Assembly (NCBI RefSeq): GCF_003946915.1
Contig: NZ_RPOC01000012.1
Location: 1-64,000 of the forward strand
Length of the DNA: 64,000 bases
Direction of reading: 5' to 3'
Source of the DNA: Flavobacterium ustbae
GTDB taxonomy: Bacteria; Bacteroidota; Bacteroidia; Flavobacteriales; Flavobacteriaceae
A program made the translations under genes and the position numbers. Position 1 is the stretch's first letter. Every line of letters begins with the position of its first letter. This document shows, in pieces, positions 37,042-45,080 of the stretch. The notes below the pieces were generated by a model. The model was given only the letters and a program-made list of their open reading frames with translations. It searched no databases and was not told the origin of the DNA.

Positions 37042-38424
37042 ATGAAAATAAACAAATATAATAGTCTGGTTATTGCAATGTTATTCGGTTTCGGATTAAC
37101 TGGACAGGCGCAATCAAAACAATGGACTTTGGAGGAATGTGTTAGATATGCACTTGAAAATAATATCACAGTAAAACTATCTGAATTAGATGTAAAAAAT
37201 GCTGAAATTGACAAAAGAGGTGCTTTAGGCAATTATCTTCCATCGGTAAACGGAAATGCTTCTCACTCTTGGAACATTGGTTTGAACCAGGATCTTACAA
37301 CAGGTATTTTACGTAATCAAACTACACAATATTCTTCAATAGGTGTTAATGCAGGAGTTGATATCTACAAAGGTCTGCAGAATCAGAATACGATGAGAAG
37401 GGCAAAATTAAGCATTATTGCCTCGCGATATCAGTTGCTAAAAATGCAGGAAGATATTTCTTTGAATGTTGCCAGCGCCTTTTTGCAAATTTTATCTAAT
37501 AAAGAAGATTTGAAAGTTAAAAAGGAACAGTTGATAATTGATGAAAAACGATTTGCGCGTTCTGAAGAAATGGTAAATGCAGGAACCATTCCGCGAGGAG
37601 ATTTATTCGATTTGAAAGCAACTGTTGCAACAGATAAACAAAATATTGCAGTTTCTGAAAATAATTTATTGATTTCTAAATTGAGCTTAGCGCAGCTTTT
37701 ACAATTAAAGGAATTTGCAGATTTTGATGTGGTGGATGATACTAAAGTTGCAGATGAAAACAATATATTGGCACAGACACCTGTAGAAATTTACGATAAA
37801 GCTAAAGAAACAAGAACAGAGCTAAAATTAGCGCAGACAAATCTGGAAATTGCAGAAAAAAATGTTTCTATTGCTAAAGGGGCGTATCAGCCAACACTTT
37901 CAGGTTTTTATGCCTTTAATACCAGAGCAAGTTATAGTGATCAGGTTAGATTAGACGCAAACGGAAATCCATATACTGTAGGGCCAGATCCAATATTCCA
38001 ACAGTTTAGTGATAACAAAGGTCATAACTTTGGTTTTCAATTAAATGTTCCTATCTTTAATGGTTTCTCTGTTAAGAATAACGTAGAGCGTAGTAAAGTA
38101 AGTTTAGAAAAATCTAAAATAGATTTAGAGCAAAAAAGTTTAGATTTGCAGCGTAACGTTTATACAGCTTTTACAGATGCTAAAGCGGCTTTAAATACGT
38201 TTGAAGCGTCTACAGTAACATTAGAAGCAAGACAGCAGGCTTACAATTATGCAAAAGAGAAATATGATGTTGGTTTAATGAATTCATTTGATTTCACACA
38301 AGCTCAAACATTATTGACTAATGCGCAATCTGACGTGATCAGAACGAAGTATGATTATATGTTCAAAATTAAAATATTAGAGTTTTATTTCGGAATTCCA
38401 ATTGTCCCAATTATTACAAAATAA
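37042..38424 (+). CDS. TolC family outer-membrane efflux protein
   Basis: 460 residues with a signal peptide (ending GQAQS). The mature part starts with the typical WTLEECVRYALENNITVK. It contains two related halves of long helices with beta-strand hairpins (NGNASHSWNIG, FGFQLNVPIFNGFSVKNNVERSK), as in the TolC trimer. It forms the outer-membrane duct for the ABC transporter at 32590-35796. It is 6 bp from the second adaptor. Confidence 0.95.
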   Translation: MKINKYNSLVIAMLFGFGLTGQAQSKQWTLEECVRYALENNITVKLSELDVKNAEIDKRGALGNYLPSVNGNASHSWNIGLNQDLTTGILRNQTTQYSSIGVNAGVDIYKGLQNQNTMRRAKLSIIASRYQLLKMQEDISLNVASAFLQILSNKEDLKVKKEQLIIDEKRFARSEEMVNAGTIPRGDLFDLKATVATDKQNIAVSENNLLISKLSLAQLLQLKEFADFDVVDDTKVADENNILAQTPVEIYDKAKETRTELKLAQTNLEIAEKNVSIAKGAYQPTLSGFYAFNTRASYSDQVRLDANGNPYTVGPDPIFQQFSDNKGHNFGFQLNVPIFNGFSVKNNVERSKVSLEKSKIDLEQKSLDLQRNVYTAFTDAKAALNTFEASTVTLEARQQAYNYAKEKYDVGLMNSFDFTQAQTLLTNAQSDVIRTKYDYMFKIKILEFYFGIPIVPIITK

Positions 38425-38430
38425 TTTATT

Positions 38431-39723
38431 ATGTCAAAAAAAACAGTTTATTTCTTATTAGGTGGTGCATTATTACTTATTGTGGCTTTGGTTGTTCTTT
38501 CTAAGAAAGGAGTAATAGGAAATAAAGAGGAAGGAAAAGAAGTAGAAATTGCAAAAGTTACGGCTTCTACAATTGTTGAAACCGTTTCGGCTACAGGTAA
38601 AATTCAGCCTGAAATCGAGGTTAAAATTTCACCTGAAGTTTCTGGAGAAATCATATTATTGAATGTAAAAGAAGGGCAAGTTGTAAAAAAAGGAGATTTA
38701 TTAGTTAAAATTAATCCTGATTTATATACTTCAAGCTACAATCGTTCGGTTTCTAATTTGTCAGGATCAAAAGCTGGTTTAACGCAGTCTGAGGCTAGTT
38801 ACAAAGAAGCAAAAGCCAATTACGAACGTAATAAAACCCTATACGACAAAGGCGTAATTTCAAGATCGGATTGGGATAAAGCCATCGCCTCTTTTGAAGT
38901 GGCAAAAGCAACCAAACAAAATTCCTATTATAACGTTCAGAGTGCATCGGCTTCTGTAAGTGAAGCAAGAGATAATTTAGGACGTACTACTATTTATTCT
39001 CCAGCAGACGGAACGATTTCTGTTTTGAATGTAGAATTGGGAGAAAGAGTTTTAGGAACACAACAAATGGCTGGAACAGAACTTTTGCGTGTTGCCAACC
39101 TGAATAATATGGAGGTCGAAGTTGACGTAAACGAAAATGACATTGTAAAAATAAAAATTGGCGACGAAGCAAATGTAGAGGTCGATGCTTATTTGAAAAA
39201 GAAGTTTAAAGGAACTGTGACCAGTATCTCAAATTCTGCAAGCACAGCATTGACTTCAGATCAAGTAACCAATTTTAAAGTTAAGGTTCGTATCTTAAAA
39301 GAGTCGTATCAAGATTTGTTAGAAGGAAAACCAAGCGCATACTCTCCTTTTAGACCAGGAATGACTGCTACAGTAGATATTATTACAACCACAAAAACTA
39401 ATGTTTTGGCAGTGCCAATTAGTTCTGTTGTAGTAAAATCGGATACTACAGCAGTAAAAGATTTTACGGTTGAAGATCCAAATGAAGACAAAAAAGCGGC
39501 TCCAAAAAGCGATAAAAAATTCGAATGCGTTTTTGTTAAAGTTGGGGATAAAGCTAAAATCAGGGTCATTAAAACTGGAATTCAAGACGATACTAATATC
39601 GAAGTAATGTCTGGATTAAAATCTGGAGATGTAGTAATTACAGGTCCTTATACAACTGTTTCTAAAGAACTTAATTCTGGCGATAAGGTAAAGCTTAAAA
39701 AATCGGAAGCTCCAAAAAAATAA
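38431..39723 (+). CDS. HlyD/MacA-type periplasmic adaptor 2
   Basis: 430 residues: an N-terminal anchor (YFLLGGALLLIVALVVLS), a half-lipoyl (KISPEVSGEIILLNVKEGQVV), a coiled-coil hairpin (about 95-170), the second half-lipoyl (IYSPADGTISVLNVELGERV), beta-barrel domains and a C-terminal membrane-proximal domain with a Lys/Asp-rich insert (about 345-365). It is longer than adaptor 1. Having two adaptors in one locus suggests either a mixed hexamer or separate partners. Confidence 0.93.
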   Translation: MSKKTVYFLLGGALLLIVALVVLSKKGVIGNKEEGKEVEIAKVTASTIVETVSATGKIQPEIEVKISPEVSGEIILLNVKEGQVVKKGDLLVKINPDLYTSSYNRSVSNLSGSKAGLTQSEASYKEAKANYERNKTLYDKGVISRSDWDKAIASFEVAKATKQNSYYNVQSASASVSEARDNLGRTTIYSPADGTISVLNVELGERVLGTQQMAGTELLRVANLNNMEVEVDVNENDIVKIKIGDEANVEVDAYLKKKFKGTVTSISNSASTALTSDQVTNFKVKVRILKESYQDLLEGKPSAYSPFRPGMTATVDIITTTKTNVLAVPISSVVVKSDTTAVKDFTVEDPNEDKKAAPKSDKKFECVFVKVGDKAKIRVIKTGIQDDTNIEVMSGLKSGDVVITGPYTTVSKELNSGDKVKLKKSEAPKK

Positions 39724-39755
39724 TATAATACCACAATAATTTAAAATCTAATACT

Positions 39756-40427
39756 TTGTCTTTTATTCTCAATATCGAAACGGCTACTAAAAATTGTTCT
39801 GTATCTATTGCAAAAGATGGCCAGACCATTGTTTGCAACGAATTGTCAGATGAAGGATATTCGCATGCCGAAAAACTTCATGTTTTTATTGAAGAAGTAA
39901 TAGAAAAAGCAGGCATTTCTGCGCAAGATTTAGCAGCTGTTGCAGTTAGTCAAGGTCCAGGATCTTATACAGGTTTAAGAATTGGTGTTTCGGCAGCAAA
40001 AGGCCTTTGTTACGCTTTAAATATTCCGTTAATTGCTGTAGATACCTTGCAGACTCTAGCTTCTCAGGCTGGAGTGACAGACGGAAAAATCATACCGATG
40101 CTGGATGCGCGCCGTATGGAAGTTTACAGCGCCATTTTTAATTCGGATTTGACACTTGAAAGAGCTATTAAAGCGGAAATTATTGACGAAAATTCATTTC
40201 AGGAATATACAGACAAGCTTTATTTTGTTGGCGATTGTGCCGATAAGTGTAAACCTGTTTTAACTGCAGCCAATTTTGTTTTTTTAGAAAACATAAAATA
40301 TCCTTCGGCTCAAGCAATGAGTAAAATCAGTTTTGAAAAGTATCAAAAAAGCGACACTGTAGATGTCGCTTATTTTGAACCTTATTATCTGAAAGATTTT
40401 ATGATTGCTCCACCAAAGAAGCAATAA
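39756..40427 (+). CDS. tsaB: tRNA threonylcarbamoyladenosine biosynthesis protein TsaB
   Basis: 223 residues from a TTG start, which begins directly with the conserved MSFILNIETATKNCSVSI. The family motifs VSQGPGSYTGLRIGVSAAKGLCYAL and MLDARRMEVYSAIF are present. TsaB pairs with TsaD and TsaE to make t6A37 in ANN-decoding tRNAs, in the cytoplasm. The length is normal. It is 32 bp after the second efflux adaptor and may be co-transcribed, though it is functionally unrelated. Confidence 0.94.
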   Translation: MSFILNIETATKNCSVSIAKDGQTIVCNELSDEGYSHAEKLHVFIEEVIEKAGISAQDLAAVAVSQGPGSYTGLRIGVSAAKGLCYALNIPLIAVDTLQTLASQAGVTDGKIIPMLDARRMEVYSAIFNSDLTLERAIKAEIIDENSFQEYTDKLYFVGDCADKCKPVLTAANFVFLENIKYPSAQAMSKISFEKYQKSDTVDVAYFEPYYLKDFMIAPPKKQ

Positions 40428-40455
40428 TTATTTACTTAGACGAAATTTGCTTTTA

Positions 40456-40595
40456 AACACATAGTACCGATAGCTATCGGATTTAAACTTATAAAAGCGT
40501 TTCAATTATTTAAATGCACATCGTTGGACTATGCGAAAGAAATGTTTTTCTCTTTGTTACCTTCTACGTGCATAGAATCTATGTTTCTATGTGTT
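40456..40595. repeat. Nested fold-back intergenic element
   Basis: The outer arms AACACATAG (40456-40464) and CTATGTGTT (40587-40595) are perfect complements. Inside are ATGCAC (40514) with GTGCAT (40568), the palindrome CATAGA-A-TCTATG (40571-40583), and the perfect palindrome CCGATAGCTATCGG (40467-40480). It fills most of the 206-bp gap between the convergent tsaB and mscS-like genes. No coding potential is seen. Confidence 0.6.
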
Positions 40596-40633
40596 AAAGA
40601 TTAACTTTTCAATTTCAATAATACTGCTAAATG

Positions 40634-41446
40634 TTATTTCTGTATAGTATACGGCTGAACAGAGATTCCCGCTTCATCCAAAGCAATTTTGCAATTCTCT
40701 AAAGTATCAGCCACTACAGAACCAAAATTTTCCTTTTTCGCCCACGGACGCACAGCAAAATCTACAGAACTTGCAGATAAGTTTTTTACAAATACTTCTG
40801 GTGCAGGATTTACCAATACTTTTGGGTTTTTTAATAAAACTTCTAGAAGAACATCTTTTGCTTTTTTAATATCAGAATCATAAGAAATAGAAAAAGTTAA
40901 GTCTGCTTTTCTTTCTTCCTGCATAGAATAATTGATTATAGTTCCGTTAGAAAGAGCTCCATTTGGCACAAAAACGATTTGATTGTTTCCAGTAATCATT
41001 TTGGTAACAAAAATTTGAATCTCGTCAACGGTAGCAATAATCCCTTGCGCTTCAATAGTATCTCCAACCTTAAAAGGTTTGAAAACAATAATTAGCATTC
41101 CTCCAGCAAAATTAGAAAGCGAACCTTGAAGCGATAGACCAACAGCAAGTCCCATTGCTCCTAAAATAGCAACAAACGACGAAGTTTCGATTCCTAGCTT
41201 AGATATAAAAGTTACAAAAAGTAAAATTCGTAAGGCCCATAATAAAATATCGGCAAGAAATTTAGTCAATGTTGGATCAAGATTTCTCTTGACCATTATT
41301 TTTCTAATGATTCTATTAATTAGTCTGATGGCATATAAACCAACAAACAATATTAAAAATGCCGAAATTAATTTTGGAGAATAATCTAATAAAACGTTTA
41401 AAAATCTTGTGGCGTAATTGCCAAGTTTATCTGGATCGATGTTCAT
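40634..41446 (-). CDS. Small mechanosensitive channel (MscS family)
   Basis: 270 residues with three membrane helices. The third is the glycine/alanine-rich pore helix (VAILGAMGLAVGLSLQGSLSNFAGGMLI), followed by the conserved beta domain (FKVGDTIEAQGIIATVDEIQIF, VFVPNGALSNGTIINYS). Size and order fit a basic MscS that opens on hypo-osmotic shock in the inner membrane. It is probably monocistronic: a minus-strand terminator lies just upstream of its start. Confidence 0.93.
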   Translation of the reverse strand: MNIDPDKLGNYATRFLNVLLDYSPKLISAFLILFVGLYAIRLINRIIRKIMVKRNLDPTLTKFLADILLWALRILLFVTFISKLGIETSSFVAILGAMGLAVGLSLQGSLSNFAGGMLIIVFKPFKVGDTIEAQGIIATVDEIQIFVTKMITGNNQIVFVPNGALSNGTIINYSMQEERKADLTFSISYDSDIKKAKDVLLEVLLKNPKVLVNPAPEVFVKNLSASSVDFAVRPWAKKENFGSVVADTLENCKIALDEAGISVQPYTIQK

Positions 41447-41454
41447 ATTTTTTT

Positions 41455-41485
41455 AAAATAAAAAAACCTTCTCAAAAAGAGAAGG
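41455..41485 (-). terminator. Rho-independent terminator after the Nfu gene
   Basis: Read on the minus strand, the stem CCTTCTC / GAGAAGG has a 5-nt T loop and is followed by a T-run. It lies between the Nfu stop (41556) and the MscS start (41446). Confidence 0.8.
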
Positions 41486-41555
41486 TGGTATTAATGTTGC
41501 AAATATAGGTATATTATTTAGATGATAAAAAGCCATCGAAACGGCATTTTTAATC

Positions 41556-42455
41556 TTATGCGTTTACAGCTTCTACTTTAATAGCTTCATCATTCAGCAT
41601 ACTTTTCAGCATGTTTTCGATACCACTTTTTAGAGTAAAAGTAGAAGAAGGACAACCGCTACAAGCACCTTGCAATAGTACTTTTACGGTTTTATCATCT
41701 TCATTATAAGATTCAAAAGCAATGTTTCCGCCATCTGCAGCTACAGCTGGTTTTACATATTCTTCTAAGATATTGATAATCTGCTGCGAAGTAACATCCA
41801 ATTTATCAAACGCTTCATCTTTAGTAACTTCATTTTTTGTAGCAGTTTGGATAAGATTTTCGTCTAAAACAGTTCCGCCATTTTCGATAAATTGTTTAAT
41901 GAAAGTTCTTAGTTCTAAAGTAATTTCAGACCAATCATTGATTTCGTATTTAGTAACAGAAATATAATTTTCGTCAATAAAAATCTCTTTCACATAAGGA
42001 AATTTAAATAATTCCTGCGCTAGCGGAGAAGAAGCAGTCTGATCGATATTTTTATATTCCACAGCATTACGAGTCAGCATTCTGCTTACAACAAATTTCA
42101 GAGCAGAAGGATTGGGAGTAGTTTCTCCGTATACCGTAATAGGCTGTTTTTTAGCCTTATTTTCATCAACTTTAATGATAACGCCACCTTTATCAACAAA
42201 AGCAGTAATCTGCTCGGCAACCGCGTCTTTTACATCGTCCCAATCCACAATGCTATATCTTTCAATAGCAATAAAATTTCCAGAGATATAAACGGTTTTT
42301 ACAAACGGTAAATAGAATAATTGTTGCGCTAGGGGAGAAGCTTGTGCCTCGTCAATATTTTTGAACTCAAAGTTTTGATTTTGAGTAATAAAGTCTTCAA
42401 ATTCAAACTTTAAAATAGTTGGATTTTGGGTTTCTTTTATAGTGATTTTAGTCAT
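41556..42455 (-). CDS. NifU-like Fe-S scaffold/carrier protein (Nfu) with duplicated N-domain
   Basis: 299 residues. The C-terminal NifU domain (about 220-299) carries the cluster-binding C265-x-x-C268 in QGACSGCPSS. The N-terminal part holds two related Nfu_N-like domains (about 1-95 and 105-200): NPTILKFEFEDF pairs with NPSALKFVVSRM, and SPLAQQLFYLPFVKTVYI pairs with SPLAQELFKFPYVKEIFI. Ordinary Nfu proteins have one such domain. Nfu delivers Fe-S clusters to target enzymes in the cytoplasm. It is monocistronic, with a -7 box just upstream. Confidence 0.92.
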   Translation of the reverse strand: MTKITIKETQNPTILKFEFEDFITQNQNFEFKNIDEAQASPLAQQLFYLPFVKTVYISGNFIAIERYSIVDWDDVKDAVAEQITAFVDKGGVIIKVDENKAKKQPITVYGETTPNPSALKFVVSRMLTRNAVEYKNIDQTASSPLAQELFKFPYVKEIFIDENYISVTKYEINDWSEITLELRTFIKQFIENGGTVLDENLIQTATKNEVTKDEAFDKLDVTSQQIINILEEYVKPAVAADGGNIAFESYNEDDKTVKVLLQGACSGCPSSTFTLKSGIENMLKSMLNDEAIKVEAVNA

Positions 42456-42471
42456 GATTATATATTTTTTG

Positions 42472-42479
42472 CAAATTTA
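42472..42479 (-). promoter_or_regulatory. Putative -7 box for the Nfu gene (TAAATTTG on minus strand)
   Basis: This exact TAnnTTTG match on the minus strand lies 16 bp before the ATG and implies a very short leader. Confidence 0.5.
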
Positions 42480-42598
42480 CTAAAGTTATTTTCTACTAAT
42501 GGCTATATTTGATTTTTTAATGAAATAATTAAGACTCTTTTCAAATAAATCGTGTTAAATTGCAAGAGTGAAAATTATATAGAAACAAAATTGCCTTT

Positions 42599-43588
42599 AT
42601 GAAATTTAAAATCAAGGTTTTATTAATTTTTTTCATTACGGTTTCGTACTCTTATTCTCAAGAGGGAATACCTGTTTATTCCGATTACTTGTCTGATAAT
42701 TATTACTTAATTCACCCTTCTATGGCAGGTGCAGCAAACTGTGCCAAGATTAGATTGACCGCCAGAAAACAATGGTTTGGACAAGAAGATGCTCCATCAT
42801 TGCAAACCTTAAGTTTTAATGGAAGAATAGGAGAACGTTCTGGGGCTGGTATTATTCTTTTTAATGATAAAAATGGTTATCATTCTCAAAAAGGACTAAA
42901 GCTTACGTATGCGCATCATATTTTGTTTTCAAGAGATGAAATCGATTTGAATCAGTTGTCATTTGGTATTAGCGGAGGCGTCATGCAGAATCAACTGGAC
43001 GAAACAAAATTTGGACCTACTTTAGATCCACTTATTTCTAATTCTATTCTTAACGATCATTATTTTACCATGGATGTTGGCGCATCTTATAATTATTTGG
43101 ATTTTTACGCCCACGCTACGGTTCAAGGTCTAATACAAACTAGAAAAGACTTGTATTCTGATTATGAGAATAATAATTTGAGAAAGTTTTTATTTAGCGC
43201 AGGTTATGTGTTTGGTAAAAATGGCAATTGGACTTGGGAGCCTTCTATTCTTTTTCAGTATTTTGATCAAACGAAAGGAAAAACACTCGATTTGAACATG
43301 AAAGCCTATAGAAATATGGATTTTGGAAGTCTTTGGGCTGCGTTATCATACAGAAGAGCTTTTGACGGAGCGCAATATATTTCAGGAAATAGTGTGTCAA
43401 CTCAAAAACTGCAATATTTTACACCTATTGTTGGAGTTAATTTCAAGAACTTTATGTTCGCTTATACTTATTCGCAAGTAATGGGAGATGTTAAGTTTGA
43501 TACGGGCGGATACCATCAAATTACTTTAGGAATTAATTTATTCTGCAGAAAAGCACGTTACGACTGTAATTGTCCTGCAATTAACTAA
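42599..43588 (+). CDS. PorP/SprF family outer-membrane protein without adjacent adhesin
   Basis: 329 residues with a signal peptide (ending SYSQEG). Next comes the family pattern YSDYLSDNYYLIHPSMAGAANCAKIRLTARKQW, and beta strands follow to the C-terminal region. It is longer than the SprF-like protein at 7836 and ends in a Cys-rich tail (FCRKARYDCNCPAIN). The family works with type IX secreted, type B sorted proteins, but no such substrate is adjacent. It lies 10 bp before a carbonic anhydrase gene. The substrate is unknown. Confidence 0.86.
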   Translation: MKFKIKVLLIFFITVSYSYSQEGIPVYSDYLSDNYYLIHPSMAGAANCAKIRLTARKQWFGQEDAPSLQTLSFNGRIGERSGAGIILFNDKNGYHSQKGLKLTYAHHILFSRDEIDLNQLSFGISGGVMQNQLDETKFGPTLDPLISNSILNDHYFTMDVGASYNYLDFYAHATVQGLIQTRKDLYSDYENNNLRKFLFSAGYVFGKNGNWTWEPSILFQYFDQTKGKTLDLNMKAYRNMDFGSLWAALSYRRAFDGAQYISGNSVSTQKLQYFTPIVGVNFKNFMFAYTYSQVMGDVKFDTGGYHQITLGINLFCRKARYDCNCPAIN

Positions 43589-43598
43589 TTTTATTTTT

Positions 43599-44114
43599 AT
43601 GCTGATTAAATCTGTAAACGGAAAATCGCCTCTTATTCCAGAGGATTGTTATGTTGCCGAAAATGCTACAATTGTAGGAGATGTTATTTTTGGAGCTTCT
43701 TGCAGTGTTTGGTTTAATGCTGTTGTGAGAGGAGATGTACATTTTATTAAAGTTGGAAATAAAGTAAACATTCAAGATGGTGCCGTAATTCATTGTACGT
43801 ACCAAAAACATCCGACAATTATAGGAAATAATGTTTCGATTGGGCATAATGCGATTGTACACGGCTGTACAATTCACGATAATGTTTTAATCGGAATGGG
43901 AGCAATTGTAATGGATAATTGTGTTATAGAAAGCAATTCGATAATAGGGGCGGGCTCTGTAGTGACACAAAATACGGTTGTGCCTTCAGGAACTATTTAT
44001 GCCGGAATCCCTGCCAAAAAAGTAAAAGATATTGACCAATCTGATTTTGCAGGTGAAATAGAACGTATCTCGAATAATTATGTAATGTATTCGAGCTGGT
44101 TCAAAGAAGAATAA
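43599..44114 (+). CDS. Gamma-class carbonic anhydrase family protein
   Basis: 171 residues forming a left-handed beta-helix of hexapeptide repeats (VGDVIFGASCSVWFNAVVRG, VSIGHNAIVHGCTI). Candidate zinc ligands are the histidines in IHCTYQKHP, IGHNAIVHG. It matches the YrdA/PaaY/Cam-like branch. It probably hydrates CO2 or acts as a related hydrolase in the cytoplasm; activity varies in this branch. Confidence 0.9.
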   Translation: MLIKSVNGKSPLIPEDCYVAENATIVGDVIFGASCSVWFNAVVRGDVHFIKVGNKVNIQDGAVIHCTYQKHPTIIGNNVSIGHNAIVHGCTIHDNVLIGMGAIVMDNCVIESNSIIGAGSVVTQNTVVPSGTIYAGIPAKKVKDIDQSDFAGEIERISNNYVMYSSWFKEE

Positions 44115-44140
44115 CTTTAAAAAACTTCAAAAAAGAAATT

Positions 44141-44204
44141 CCAAATTCCAATGCTCAGCAAGTTTTGGAATTTGGTCCCGAAACTTCGGGATTATTTGGA
44201 ATTT
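44141..44204. repeat. Fold-back repeat (AATTCCAA family) with inserted mini-palindrome
   Basis: The arms CCAAATTCCAA (44141-44151) and TTGGAATTTGG (44165-44175) are perfect, with a further TTGGAATTT at 44196. Between the last two lies TCCCGA-AACT-TCGGGA (44176-44191). It is the same element as at 30759 but with the extra palindrome. It occupies the gap between the convergent carbonic anhydrase and LytTR genes and may serve as a terminator. Confidence 0.75.
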
Positions 44205-44210
44205 AAAAAA

Positions 44211-44927
44211 TTAGAGGTTGATTTTTTCGAAGAAAGTATTTTTATAGCTTTCGCTGATAGGAATTCGTTTATCGCTTATTAATACTTTGTTTTTCTGAAT
44301 CGATTTTACGTGTTTTATATTGATAATATACGATCTGTGAATTCTTGCAAAACCTTTGCTGGAAAGTAAATTTTCCAATTTAATTAAACTAATTAGTGTA
44401 AGCGTAAACTTATTGTCGGTTGTATAAATTTTTACATAATCTTTTAGACCTTCAATAAAAAGAATATCGGCAAAATTCAATTTTACATTTTCATATTCAG
44501 CTCGAACAAACATAAAATCCTGTTCAATTTCAGGAGCATTATTATTCTCTGTGAGTGTTTGGTTTGCCAAAGCAGGTTGTAAAGCTTGCTGCGCTCTTAC
44601 TACGGCTTTTAAAAAGCGATGAAATGGAATTGGTTTTACTAAATAATCGACAGCTCCAAGATTAAATCCTTCTACAGCATAATCAGAATAAGCGGTGGTA
44701 AAAATAACCAAAGGCTTTTTTTCTATTGTGTTTAAAAAATCAATTCCAGAAAAATGAGGCATCTCAATATCTAGAAAAACAAGATCAACATTATTCTGAT
44801 TGATAAATGAAACGGCATCAATAGCATTATTGAAAGTATTTATCAGTTCGAGCGTATCTACTTTTTTGACAAAATCCTGCAGTAATTCTACAGCTAAAGG
44901 TTCGTCATCAATAATTACACATTTCAT
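44211..44927 (-). CDS. LytTR-family response regulator
   Basis: 238 residues: a receiver domain (1-120) with the phosphoacceptor D53 in LVFLDIEMP, an acidic pocket (DDEP) and the conserved FTTAYSDYAVEGF, then a linker and a C-terminal LytTR DNA-binding domain (about 140-238; FIEGLKDYVKI, FARIHRSYIINIKHV). It forms a two-component pair with the kinase encoded upstream. The target promoter is not visible, but the operon itself is a reasonable guess. Confidence 0.95.
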   Translation of the reverse strand: MKCVIIDDEPLAVELLQDFVKKVDTLELINTFNNAIDAVSFINQNNVDLVFLDIEMPHFSGIDFLNTIEKKPLVIFTTAYSDYAVEGFNLGAVDYLVKPIPFHRFLKAVVRAQQALQPALANQTLTENNNAPEIEQDFMFVRAEYENVKLNFADILFIEGLKDYVKIYTTDNKFTLTLISLIKLENLLSSKGFARIHRSYIINIKHVKSIQKNKVLISDKRIPISESYKNTFFEKINL

Positions 44928-45080
44928 CTTTTCTGAATTAATTTGTTAAAATTTGTTTAGCAGTCAAAAGTAATTTGAAACCAGTAAATTAAGTTTTAAA
45001 ATTTTCATAAAATACTGGTTTAACTAATCAAAATTATGCGTTTACGGTTATGGTTTTTGTTAGTGTGAAACTATTTATAC

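Noticed and set aside
39309..39585. Two overlapping minus-strand frames of 86-88 codons
   Set aside because: They are complements of adaptor 2; two frames at the same place with no motifs suggest chance.
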